Of a stretch of 34,863 bases of DNA, positions 25,433 through 33,404 are shown piece after piece; position 1 is the first letter of the stretch; each line of letters opens with the position of its first letter. The stretch is from Bacteroidales bacterium (GTDB taxonomy: Bacteria; Bacteroidota; Bacteroidia; Bacteroidales; UBA932). The translations under genes and the position numbers were made by a program. The DNA lies in contig JAFTWQ010000018.1 in assembly GCA_017465225.1 (NCBI GenBank), positions 1 through 34,863 of the forward strand. Reading direction: 5' to 3'. The notes under the pieces were generated by a model that worked only from the letters and a program-made list of their open reading frames with translations, did not search any database and was not told the DNA's origin.

Positions 25433-25735
25433 ATGAAATTATATAAGTTAGAAACAGCTGAAGATCTTCTCATCGGCAAGAAAGGCAATCAGATACGTGA
25501 TGAATATGAATCAGATCTGGAGCAGTTCTATATAGGTGAGGCTATCAAGAAGGTAAGGATTTCGAAGAATCTTACTCAGGAGGAGCTAGGGGCCAGGGTA
25601 GGGGTTCAGAGGGCCCAGATTTCCAGAATAGAGAAAGGCCATAATATAACATTGGCCAATATGTCCAAGCTATTCAGGGCTATGAAGGTGACAGTGCGGA
25701 TTGAAATACCAGACTGCGGGACTTTCATTCTATGA
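25433..25735 (+). CDS. XRE-family HTH protein, orphan antitoxin-like
   Basis: 100 residues. The C-terminal half is an HTH_3 domain (IKKVRISKNLTQEELGARVGVQRAQISRIEKGHNITLANM). The N-terminal part, LETAEDLLIGKKGNQIRDEYESDLE, is the kind found in Bacteroidota HigA-like antitoxins, which normally follow a HigB toxin gene. No toxin gene lies next to it. Two upstream in-frame starts (25391 TTG and 25415 ATG) are less likely, because a TATATTTG -7 box lies at 25405-25412. The gene is flanked by the two 130-bp repeat copies. Whether it still binds DNA cannot be told, though the HTH is intact. Confidence 0.8.
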   Translation: MKLYKLETAEDLLIGKKGNQIRDEYESDLEQFYIGEAIKKVRISKNLTQEELGARVGVQRAQISRIEKGHNITLANMSKLFRAMKVTVRIEIPDCGTFIL

Positions 25736-25748
25736 TAAAGATTTTATT

Positions 25749-25878
25749 CCACTTTTTATAAAAGTCAAATAAATTTTCGAGTGATTTTCGGCCTTTCACG
25801 CTTGTGGGAGGCCGTTTTTTTAATTTATCCGTTGACAATTTCATTCAACGGATAATTGTCTGGACCTTTGCATCGGAT
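25749..25878 (+). repeat. 130-bp element, copy 2 (between XRE and lipoprotein gene)
   Basis: Same 130 bp as copy 1, starting 14 bases after the XRE stop. It differs at two positions: CGAGTGAT for CGAATGAT, and GTCTGGACC for GTCTTGACC. Contains a terminator (25789-25821), the palindrome (25825-25855) and the GACCTTTG box at 25863-25870, 22 bases before the lipoprotein ATG. Confidence 0.92.
25789..25821 (+). terminator. Rho-independent terminator of the XRE gene (inside repeat copy 2)
   Basis: Identical hairpin and T-run to the one at 25262-25294, 54 bases after the XRE stop. Confidence 0.85.
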
Positions 25879-25891
25879 AAAATGATGAGTC

Positions 25892-27109
25892 ATGAAAAGA
25901 TTGTTGGATACTGTATTTGCGGCAATGATTATGACAGCCGCTGTTTCATGCGAGATACTGGACAATGATCCTGACAAGCATGTGAAAGATGAGGATTCTA
26001 CATATGTCGGACTGGAGGAAGTGGCGGTAATTATTTCCTTGATCCCTTTGCAAACGTCTCAACTTGATGAAGTTCACACAGCCGTCACTTCTTCTTCCGG
26101 CAATGGATATGATGAGGAATACACCATGAAGCATCTGTTTGAGAGTCCTGGTTCCGGAGTGGGTGATGAGCAGACCAGGTCGGCAGAAGCATATGACAGG
26201 CCTCTCAGGGAGCTGATCGAGGATCAGGTAAGGAAGATGAATATGACTAGATCGGGCGAGGACGGCCTTGATCCGGATCTTTTTCTGGATGAACTTATGA
26301 AATCGGATATTCAGATATACTGGCCGTTTTCGGAAAACTGGGACGGCGAGAGCCTGCCGGTGATAACATTTGATCCGGAAGACGGATCGGAAAAGAATTT
26401 CGGATACAGGATGGTAATGGAGGATGATGGTTCCCGTCGAGTGGAGGAAGTTGTGGTAGATGAGGCGATGGCAGAGGTGGAACCGGTATGGGTGATCAAC
26501 AGAAACTCTGATGCCGGGTATGCTACTTTGGAGATGTTGAGAAGAGAGCATCCGGATTGGGGCGAAGGAGGTGGAACCATCATTGTCCGTCCATCAGGAC
26601 AGGATCAGCGTGAGACTCGTGTGGAGTCCTCGGTAAAAGCATTGATACTGAAGGATTTCACTATGAACAGGAGCTATGATTCATGGTTCGCCGGTGCTTC
26701 GGAATTCTTTGTGAAGACGGGCGCGGTTGAAGACTTTACTGCATCAACGGAAGCGGAGCTCAGATTATATAGTCCCACGATTACAGATTTTCTCATAGTT
26801 GTTAAACGTAGTCAGATCGGAGAACCGCTTCCTTTCAATGCGATGCTTGTCTCTGACTGGTCCGGACAGATGACCCATTGCGCCTTCATGATCACTGAGG
26901 ATGACGGCGGTACGATCACAGAGTGGAACTGCACGGCTCTGGTGAGAGTAGCCTCGAAAAGTTATGGAGTGGAGATAAAGATTCCTTTCAACTCGCGTGA
27001 CGATGTGGTATGGAGAGGGCAGCTCTCATCACGGTGGCTCGAAGCAAACAGCAACCTTGTCGGTCATTTCGGTGATGTCGACCTGACTTTCGAGGTGGTT
27101 GAATACTAG
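25892..27109 (+). CDS. Lipoprotein of unknown function
   Basis: 405 residues. A lipoprotein signal peptide is clear: MKRLLDTVFAAMIMTAAVSC with the lipidated Cys20 in AVSC, followed by an acidic stretch EILDNDPDKHVKDED. The position after Cys (acidic residues) fits surface-exposed Bacteroidota lipoproteins. The rest is acidic and soluble with no domain I recognise. Residues ~210-240 (EMLRREHPDWGEGGGTIIVRP) and the C-terminal half look beta-rich. It follows a repeat element that may supply the promoter, and precedes the HicAB pair. No function is proposed. Confidence 0.75.
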   Translation: MKRLLDTVFAAMIMTAAVSCEILDNDPDKHVKDEDSTYVGLEEVAVIISLIPLQTSQLDEVHTAVTSSSGNGYDEEYTMKHLFESPGSGVGDEQTRSAEAYDRPLRELIEDQVRKMNMTRSGEDGLDPDLFLDELMKSDIQIYWPFSENWDGESLPVITFDPEDGSEKNFGYRMVMEDDGSRRVEEVVVDEAMAEVEPVWVINRNSDAGYATLEMLRREHPDWGEGGGTIIVRPSGQDQRETRVESSVKALILKDFTMNRSYDSWFAGASEFFVKTGAVEDFTASTEAELRLYSPTITDFLIVVKRSQIGEPLPFNAMLVSDWSGQMTHCAFMITEDDGGTITEWNCTALVRVASKSYGVEIKIPFNSRDDVVWRGQLSSRWLEANSNLVGHFGDVDLTFEVVEY

Positions 27110-27179
27110 GTATCGTAGTAAAAAGACTATGATATATAATTATAAACAATAGAATAATTGCTATATTTGCAGTGTCGGA

Positions 27180-27359
27180 GTGAAAACGACGGAATTCCAT
27201 AAGCTTGTCCGAACGAACGGTTGGAGAATAGTTCGACAGACAGGAAGCCATATTATTTATGGAAAAGGCTCAATGATTTATCCGGTGCCCTATCATGGTG
27301 CAAAGGAACTGGGTGCGGGACTTGAGAAGAAGATGAGAAAAGAAATGGGATTGAAATGA
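27180..27359 (+). CDS. hicA: HicA family toxin (mRNA interferase)
   Basis: 59 residues, GTG start. Starts VKTTEFHKLVRTNGWRIVRQ and continues TGSHIIYGKGSM; the His of GSH (residue 24) is the conserved catalytic His of HicA, with YPVPYHGAKELGAGLEKK following. The double-stranded-RNA-binding-like fold cleaves mRNA in known members. A TATATTTG -7 box lies at 27162-27169, so the message would have almost no leader. The stop overlaps the hicB ATG (ATGA at 27356-27359), the usual toxin-antitoxin arrangement. Length and motifs fit well. Confidence 0.9.
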   Translation: MKTTEFHKLVRTNGWRIVRQTGSHIIYGKGSMIYPVPYHGAKELGAGLEKKMRKEMGLK

Positions 27360-27763
27360 AACAGATAACTGCAATAATAGAGAGAGCCGAAGACGGCACC
27401 TACAGCATCTACTGCACGGATGAGATATTCTCAGGTATGGGGGATACCATAAATGATGCAAAGGCAGATATGGCCAGGCAGATGGCGGTATATAAAGAGA
27501 CTGCCTTGAAAGAAGGTTTCAGATATCCGGATTTCCTTGATGATGAATATACGATAGAATATACAATTGACGCATTAAGTCTGATGAATTATTATGTCAA
27601 GGCGGGGATATTCACGTTAGCGGCACTTGAAAAAATCACAGGAATAAATCAGAAGCAGCTGTGGGCTTATACAACAGGTACAAAACCACGCAAAGCTCAA
27701 GCTGACAAGATACGTTCAGGCTTCCTCCGTCTCTCGGAAGATCTGGCGACTGTTTTTGCCTGA
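27356..27763 (+). CDS. hicB: HicB family antitoxin
   Basis: 135 residues. N-terminal HicB fold: KQITAIIERAEDGTYSIYCTDEIFSGMGDTINDAKADM, the RNase H-like domain that binds and blocks HicA. The C-terminal part (LAALEKITGINQKQLWAYTTGTKPRKAQADKI) is an HTH, used to repress the operon. It overlaps hicA by four bases. The pair sits in the accessory patch between prmC and the U32 gene. Confidence 0.9.
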   Translation: MKQITAIIERAEDGTYSIYCTDEIFSGMGDTINDAKADMARQMAVYKETALKEGFRYPDFLDDEYTIEYTIDALSLMNYYVKAGIFTLAALEKITGINQKQLWAYTTGTKPRKAQADKIRSGFLRLSEDLATVFA

Positions 27764-27840
27764 CATGTGACATCTTTCAGAAGGATGACCATTTCCGCTG
27801 GGACCGCCCCTGAAAACGAGCAGTCAATGAAACAAGGACA

Positions 27841-29715
27841 TCAGGCTTCCGTTACTGTCATCTCGCAGTTGCGGCAGTCGAAGCCGAGGGCGAAGCGCTG
27901 GCCGTTGTTGAGGAGGAAAAGAGGCTTGCCGGGTTTTGCACCATGATATTTAGGACATATGCCGAGCTCGTATCGGATGCAGTATCGGGTTCTCATGAGT
28001 TCGGCTGAACGGATATGTGATAACTCGTATGCAGGAAGTACTGACGAGGCTCCGGACTTGATGTAGGTATCCTCTGAAAGCCTGTTGGCCACATTCGCCT
28101 TGTATGTTACATCTTTTTGAGGGATATCTTTCTGCATGACTTCTTCCGGGTCTCTCAGGAGGATGTCCTTCTTTCCGCATGGCATTGAATCGAGCATTTC
28201 TGCCAGCCTTCTTCGGATTGCATTGAGTGAAGATGCGCTCATGAAAGGAAGGGCTTCCGGTGTGTCCGTTCCCCCGGTCATGAACCTGTAGCCTGAAGCG
28301 GATTTGCTTATCTGGGTACGGATCATATCAAGCATTCTGCCGTGGTTCTCGGCTGTCTGGCTGCCCGCATCGAATGTTTCTGTCACGGATCTTCCGTCTT
28401 CACTGATGGCTGTAGCCGAGACCGTCCATGCTCCGTCTGATGACTTCATGAAATCCATGAAAACCGTGGCACGGATCTCCCTGGCGCATGCATTTCTCTC
28501 GATCTCCTTTTCAAAGGCGATGTTTATGTTTCGGAAAAGCCGGGCACCTGTGAAGAGCGACGGAGTGCTTTTGCACCTGATGGAACTTCCCTTGCAGACG
28601 TCTCCTCTGAATCCTGCGACGCTTGAGTCCTTGCATACGAACGAGAAGCCGTCACCGTTGTTGAGGACGATGTCTTTCCTGATGAGTCTGACCTCGATCG
28701 AACTCTTGTCCTTGTTCAGCCCTGTGACCTGTCCGATCTCCTCGCCCATGGACTTTGCGGCATCCATCGCGGCCCATTTCCCGCGCTTTCCGTCTATGAA
28801 GAGTTCGGTGTAGCCCCTGTTGAATGTCTTGCCGGTATCAGGCGTGAATCCTCCGGTAACCAGTCCGTAGGAGCCTCTCTCATATGATTCCGGATTCTTT
28901 CTTACAAGCTCGTCAAGGGCGATCGAATAGTCTCTGACTACATTACGGACATATGACCCGTTCTTGAGCCTGCCTTCGATCTTGAATGAGGTGATGCCTG
29001 CTTCGGCGAGGTCTGCCAGTCTGTTACGGAGATTGTAGTCCTTAAGCGAAAGGAGGGCCTTGTCCTTGACCAGCACCTTCCCGTCTGCATCCACGAGGTC
29101 ATACAGCGACCTGCAGGCCTGGATGCAGGCACCTCTGTTCGCGCTTCTTCCCGCGATCTTTTCGGACAGGTAACACTGTCCGCTGTAGCAGACGCACAAT
29201 GCTCCATGGACAAAGAATTCCAGCTCGCATGTCACTGCGTTCCTGATGGCCCTGATCTGCTCGAGAGAAAGCTCGCGCTCGAGAATGAGGCGTGAGAATC
29301 CAAGACCTTCAAGGAATGCAGCCTGCTCCGGCGTGCGGATGGCGCATTGGGTTGAAGCATGAAGAGGTATGTGGAAATCCTTGCGGATGTTTCCGATGCC
29401 GTGTCTGGCCATTTCCATCACGGCGAGATCCTGTATGATGAGGGCGTCAGCTCCCGCCTCCTGTACCTGAAGCATCTGGCTGTATGCCTCTTCAAGCTCA
29501 TCATCGAACAGGATTGTGTTGAGGGCGACGAATATCCTCGCCCCGTATTTATGTGCATGACTGCACAGCTTCCGGATGTCATCGATGGTGTTTCCGGCAG
29601 CCTGTCTTGCTCCGAACCGCGGTCCGGCTATATACACAGCATCGGCACCGCAGTCGATTGCCGCGATGCCGATATTTGCGTCTCTTGCCGGAGCAAGCAG
29701 TTCAAGCTGTCTCAT
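27841..29715 (-). CDS. Peptidase U32 family protein, RlhA-like (rRNA hydroxycytidine synthesis)
   Basis: 624 residues. The N-terminal TIM-barrel domain holds the U32 signature ELEFFVHGALCVCYSGQCYLSEKIAGRSANRGACIQACR, with Cys174, 176, 181, 197 and 201; Fe-S ligands come from such cysteines. E. coli RlhA, of similar length and with the same extra C-terminal DUF3656-type part, makes 5-hydroxycytidine in 23S rRNA, while short U32 proteins (TrhP) act on tRNA. By length this is closer to RlhA; the substrate is inferred. The C-terminal ICPKYHGAKPGKPLFLLNN with CRNC adds more cysteines. Its ATG overlaps the TPR gene's stop (TAATG), so the two are one operon. Confidence 0.82.
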   Translation of the reverse strand: MRQLELLAPARDANIGIAAIDCGADAVYIAGPRFGARQAAGNTIDDIRKLCSHAHKYGARIFVALNTILFDDELEEAYSQMLQVQEAGADALIIQDLAVMEMARHGIGNIRKDFHIPLHASTQCAIRTPEQAAFLEGLGFSRLILERELSLEQIRAIRNAVTCELEFFVHGALCVCYSGQCYLSEKIAGRSANRGACIQACRSLYDLVDADGKVLVKDKALLSLKDYNLRNRLADLAEAGITSFKIEGRLKNGSYVRNVVRDYSIALDELVRKNPESYERGSYGLVTGGFTPDTGKTFNRGYTELFIDGKRGKWAAMDAAKSMGEEIGQVTGLNKDKSSIEVRLIRKDIVLNNGDGFSFVCKDSSVAGFRGDVCKGSSIRCKSTPSLFTGARLFRNINIAFEKEIERNACAREIRATVFMDFMKSSDGAWTVSATAISEDGRSVTETFDAGSQTAENHGRMLDMIRTQISKSASGYRFMTGGTDTPEALPFMSASSLNAIRRRLAEMLDSMPCGKKDILLRDPEEVMQKDIPQKDVTYKANVANRLSEDTYIKSGASSVLPAYELSHIRSAELMRTRYCIRYELGICPKYHGAKPGKPLFLLNNGQRFALGFDCRNCEMTVTEA

Positions 29716-30656
29716 TAGAGGGTCTTAAGCTGTTCCTGTGCAGTCGCACCGAACTGTGGATCGTTCACGATCTTCTCATAGTACTCCTTAGCCTTTGCCT
29801 TGTTGCCTGCCTGCTGGTAAAGGACTGCGATTGTGCAGATGATTCCGCCAGCGTCCTTTGCGTTAGGAGTGATCTCAAGATACTTCTCGTAAGCGGCGAT
29901 GCACTCGTCGTTCTTTCCGAGCTTCTGGAGAGCGCTTGCTGTAAGCTTGTAAGCGTTACCGTTCTCGAGAGCCTCGTTTGACTTTGCAGCGAAGTCGATC
30001 ACTTCCTGATACTTCTTTGCCTTGTTTGCAGCCTGTGCCTGCTTGAGGTAGATGTTTGAAAGAAGCTTGCCTGCGTTCATCTCCTGACCGTTAGCCTTTG
30101 CTGTCTCAAGAGCTGCAACAGCCTCGTCAAACTGACCTGCGTTCATGCAAGCCTGTCCGAGCTGAACGGCTACGGCGCCGTTGGTAGGGTCGAGCTCAAG
30201 AACCTTCTTGAAGCTTGCGATAGCTGTCGCGAAATCCTTCGCCTTCATCGCAGCCTTGCCCTCTGTGTTGAACTTGAGGATGTTAGCCTGGTTAACGAGC
30301 TCGGCAGCCTCGGCAGCAACTTCAGCCTCACCATAGCCCTCGGCTACTTCCTTTGCCTGCTGGAATGCAGCGGCAGCCTCATCAAAAGCCTTTGCGTTGT
30401 AAAGGTCCTTTGCCATGCCGAGATATGCAGAGCAGATAGCCTTCTTGCAGTTTGCAACGAGTTCAGCACCTTCATCTCCAAGTGCCTCGCCCATTGTGAG
30501 AGCTGACTGGAAGTACTCGATGGCTGCATCGTTGTTGCCCATCTGAAGCTCCATAGCACCATTGTTGTAAGACTCGGTAGCCTGATTGATGTCCTGAGCA
30601 GACATAACGCCAGCTGTCATGATGACCGCTGCAAACATGAGGATAATTTTCTTCAT
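29715..30656 (-). CDS. Tetratricopeptide repeat protein, exported
   Basis: 313 residues from ATG 30656 (an earlier ATG at 30680 is less likely). Signal peptide MKKIILMFAAVIMTAGVMSAQ, with cleavage after SAQ. Then several TPR-like helical repeats, for example YNNGAMELQMGNNDAAIEYF, KAFDEAAAAFQQAKE, KDFATAIASFKKVLELDPTN and NDECIAAYEKYLEITPNAKD. TPRs are protein-protein interaction scaffolds; the partner is unknown. A TATTTTTG -7 box lies at 30714-30707. Ala and Lys rich, with few aromatic residues. Probably periplasmic. First gene of an operon with the U32 gene. Confidence 0.85.
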   Translation of the reverse strand: MKKIILMFAAVIMTAGVMSAQDINQATESYNNGAMELQMGNNDAAIEYFQSALTMGEALGDEGAELVANCKKAICSAYLGMAKDLYNAKAFDEAAAAFQQAKEVAEGYGEAEVAAEAAELVNQANILKFNTEGKAAMKAKDFATAIASFKKVLELDPTNGAVAVQLGQACMNAGQFDEAVAALETAKANGQEMNAGKLLSNIYLKQAQAANKAKKYQEVIDFAAKSNEALENGNAYKLTASALQKLGKNDECIAAYEKYLEITPNAKDAGGIICTIAVLYQQAGNKAKAKEYYEKIVNDPQFGATAQEQLKTL

Positions 30657-30756
30657 AGTGATATTCAATTTGTTTAACAATAATTATCAATAGATCGCAC
30701 GAACTGCAAAAATAGGAATTTTTGTTTTAATTTTGCAATCCAGTATGCTAAATATG

Positions 30757-33387
30757 ATGAAATCGATATATAAACAGCTATTTGCATTCGTGGCGACCCT
30801 ATGCTTTGCAATATCTGTGCCAGCCCAGGACCTTCCGAAACTGGCATCGGATCAGGCGGTAAAGCAGGGAGTGCTGCCCAATGGCATGACATATTATATT
30901 GCGGCGGACAAGTCGCAGAAGGGTACGGCGGATTTCGCTCTGGTGCAGAAGACTGGTCTCAAGACGGATTCCCTTTCTTCAAAGGCCGTGGAGGCTGCCA
31001 GGAAGGCACTTTCGTATGTACCGAGACTGAAGGGACGTTCGCCCCAGGAATTCATGACCTTTCATGGAGCGTCTGCAGGAAACGGCGGTTTCGTTGAAGT
31101 GCGTGATGATGCGACTGTATTCAAGTTTCCTGGAGTGAGGATCTCTGACGGCAAGACCGTCCTTGACTCGGCTCTTCTGGTGATCATGGATATGACAGAA
31201 AGGGTCACATGGACCGATGATGAATTTCTGAAGATATGGTATGCTCCGTCGGATCAGGCGGTGATTGTGGCCGGTGATGTAGATGCCGGGGCGGTCGCCG
31301 AGAAGCTGAAGATGCTCTCATACATGACTCCGGAGATCGGGTCTGCGGCAAGAAAGGAATATGTCTGGGAAAGCTGTCCTAGGCCTGTTATGGACTTTTC
31401 TCCTGCAGGGGTGAACGGCCTCGCACCGGTGTCCATGACATGGCGTTCTGCACGTCCTCCCCGCAGTTATATGAACACAGTCCAGCCGGAGACTTTCTCC
31501 ATGACCATGAATGTCCTAGGCTCCATTGCAAGCAGCAGGGTGCATAAGGCGCTGATGGGTAAGGGTATACCGGTTGCGGATGTGACTTACGCATACGTTG
31601 ATGCGGCTGAAGGCCCGTACGATGAGTCTTTTTCCGTGACGGCCTTTGTGGATGAGTCCGATGCGCAGGAGGCATTGCTTGTGATAGCGGAGGTCATGGC
31701 CTCGCTGGACGGTCCGGGAGCTTCTGTGAGCGAGTACAGGATGTCGCGTTCAGCATATCTTGACGGACTTTCCGATGCTGCAATCTCGGAAATCGGATCG
31801 GATGGGGAGTATGTTGACAGGTGCGTTGCAGCCTTCCTGTATAATTCCTCATTGGCTTCGACTGCCGGCAGACTGCAGTACCATGAGTCGAGAAATCTTC
31901 CGGACACTACCGGCGTAAGACTTTTCAATGACATAGTTTCGGCAATCCTGGACGGTTCGAAGGACCTTGCTGTGCGCTGTCCGGGCGTAAGCGATGAAAC
32001 ACCCTTCAAGGCAAGGCTTGATTCCGTATGGTATGTCAGTTCTTCGGCGGGACTGGTCAATTCTTCGGCTCCGAACCTCCGGGATACGGTTTCATTCCCG
32101 GGTCCGGGGGACAAGGTGAGGATAAAGTCAGGCAGGAAGGACCACCTTTCTGGCGGTACCGTATGGACTTTCTCGAACGGATTCAAGGTGGTCTATAAGA
32201 AGATGCCGTCATCAGGAAGGGTTTTCTATACATTGGCATTGAACGGAGGCTATGGAAGCATTCCCGACCTTGATACGGGAGAAGGTGCATATCTTTCTGA
32301 TTATCTGGATCTCTGCTATATCGCAGGACTGAAGGGAACGGATTTCAGGAAGCTTCTGGCAGCCGAAAGGATCGACATGCAGACCAGGGTCAACCTTTCG
32401 AATACGCTTGTGAACGGATACGCTCCGAAGGAAAAGATGGGCCTCCTGATGAAGTCTCTTGCAGCGCTTGCGCGTGACCGCAGGCCGGACGAGTCGGCTT
32501 TCAGCTATTATATGGCATGTGAGGATCTCGCATTGAAGCTCAATGAGGGCACACGGCTGGCAAGAATGACCGCAATCGACAGCATCATGTGTCCGGGTTA
32601 CAAGTATTCGTCGTACAAGTCTCCGGGCAAGCTTGACGCAGGACTGGCTGCCAAGGCGGAGAAATTCTATGCGGGGCAGTTCGCAAAGATGAATGACGGC
32701 GTGCTTGCTATAGTCGGAGATATTGAAGAGGATGCTCTGAAGAAGGTGCTGCTTGAGTATATTGGCGCATTTCCGACCAAGGAGACTGCCTTCCGCAGAC
32801 CTGTGGTCAGATATCAGCCGGTATCAGGATGGTCGACATATACTGTTGATGGTGCACGGGGAAGCATAGATGTGGTCATGTCGGCACGCATGCCTCTTAC
32901 AGCGGATAATTATGCGTCTGCCGCAGTGGCTTCCATGATTCTGGAGCAGAGGCTTGCCGAGGCTGTTGCCGGAGCCGGCATGTCCATGGACATTTCACAC
33001 AACTGCAGGATATATCCGGAGGAGAGACTTAACATGATAATCTCTGTTTCAGAGGCGCCGGAGGCTGGTTTTGCGGAAGATGTGAAGGCGATGAAGGCCA
33101 TCGATGCGCTTGACCTGATCAGGGGTGAACTGTCCGGCATGAGCGCAGAGGCGATCGATGATGCAAGGCTGACCGCATGCAAGGCATCATTGAAGAATGA
33201 GGTGTCATTGGAAATGAAGGATCCGCTCTACTGGACGAATGCCATAGCTCTCAGATACCTTGACGGAAAGGACTTTACAACCGGCAATCTGACAAGGATC
33301 GATGCCGTGAACGCAAAGAGCGTGAAGGCTGTCTTCGAGCTTCTGGAGTCCGGCAGCAAGGTGGAATATGTAATCAAAGGGGAATAA
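30757..33387 (+). CDS. Degenerate M16 family peptidase homologue (pseudoprotease)
   Basis: 876 residues from ATG 30757 (ATGs at 30745 and 30754 also possible; the TAATTTTG box at 30728-30735 rules out the TTG at 30733). Signal peptide MKSIYKQLFAFVATLCFA...VPAQ. The start of an M16 domain is recognisable: QGVLPNGMTYYIAADKSQKG and ADFALVQKTG. Where active M16 enzymes have the zinc site HxxEH followed by a Glu, this protein has AARKALSYVP and appears shorter: it jumps to EFLKIWYAPSDQAVIVAGDVD. Two further M16-like domains follow (VWTFSNGFKVVYKKMPSSG near 477; VLAIVGDIEEDALKKVL near 650). It is therefore probably not a protease and may act as a partner subunit. Divergent from the TPR gene. Confidence 0.8.
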   Translation: MKSIYKQLFAFVATLCFAISVPAQDLPKLASDQAVKQGVLPNGMTYYIAADKSQKGTADFALVQKTGLKTDSLSSKAVEAARKALSYVPRLKGRSPQEFMTFHGASAGNGGFVEVRDDATVFKFPGVRISDGKTVLDSALLVIMDMTERVTWTDDEFLKIWYAPSDQAVIVAGDVDAGAVAEKLKMLSYMTPEIGSAARKEYVWESCPRPVMDFSPAGVNGLAPVSMTWRSARPPRSYMNTVQPETFSMTMNVLGSIASSRVHKALMGKGIPVADVTYAYVDAAEGPYDESFSVTAFVDESDAQEALLVIAEVMASLDGPGASVSEYRMSRSAYLDGLSDAAISEIGSDGEYVDRCVAAFLYNSSLASTAGRLQYHESRNLPDTTGVRLFNDIVSAILDGSKDLAVRCPGVSDETPFKARLDSVWYVSSSAGLVNSSAPNLRDTVSFPGPGDKVRIKSGRKDHLSGGTVWTFSNGFKVVYKKMPSSGRVFYTLALNGGYGSIPDLDTGEGAYLSDYLDLCYIAGLKGTDFRKLLAAERIDMQTRVNLSNTLVNGYAPKEKMGLLMKSLAALARDRRPDESAFSYYMACEDLALKLNEGTRLARMTAIDSIMCPGYKYSSYKSPGKLDAGLAAKAEKFYAGQFAKMNDGVLAIVGDIEEDALKKVLLEYIGAFPTKETAFRRPVVRYQPVSGWSTYTVDGARGSIDVVMSARMPLTADNYASAAVASMILEQRLAEAVAGAGMSMDISHNCRIYPEERLNMIISVSEAPEAGFAEDVKAMKAIDALDLIRGELSGMSAEAIDDARLTACKASLKNEVSLEMKDPLYWTNAIALRYLDGKDFTTGNLTRIDAVNAKSVKAVFELLESGSKVEYVIKGE

Positions 33388-33404
33388 TCAGGGCAAGGCC
33401 CGTA

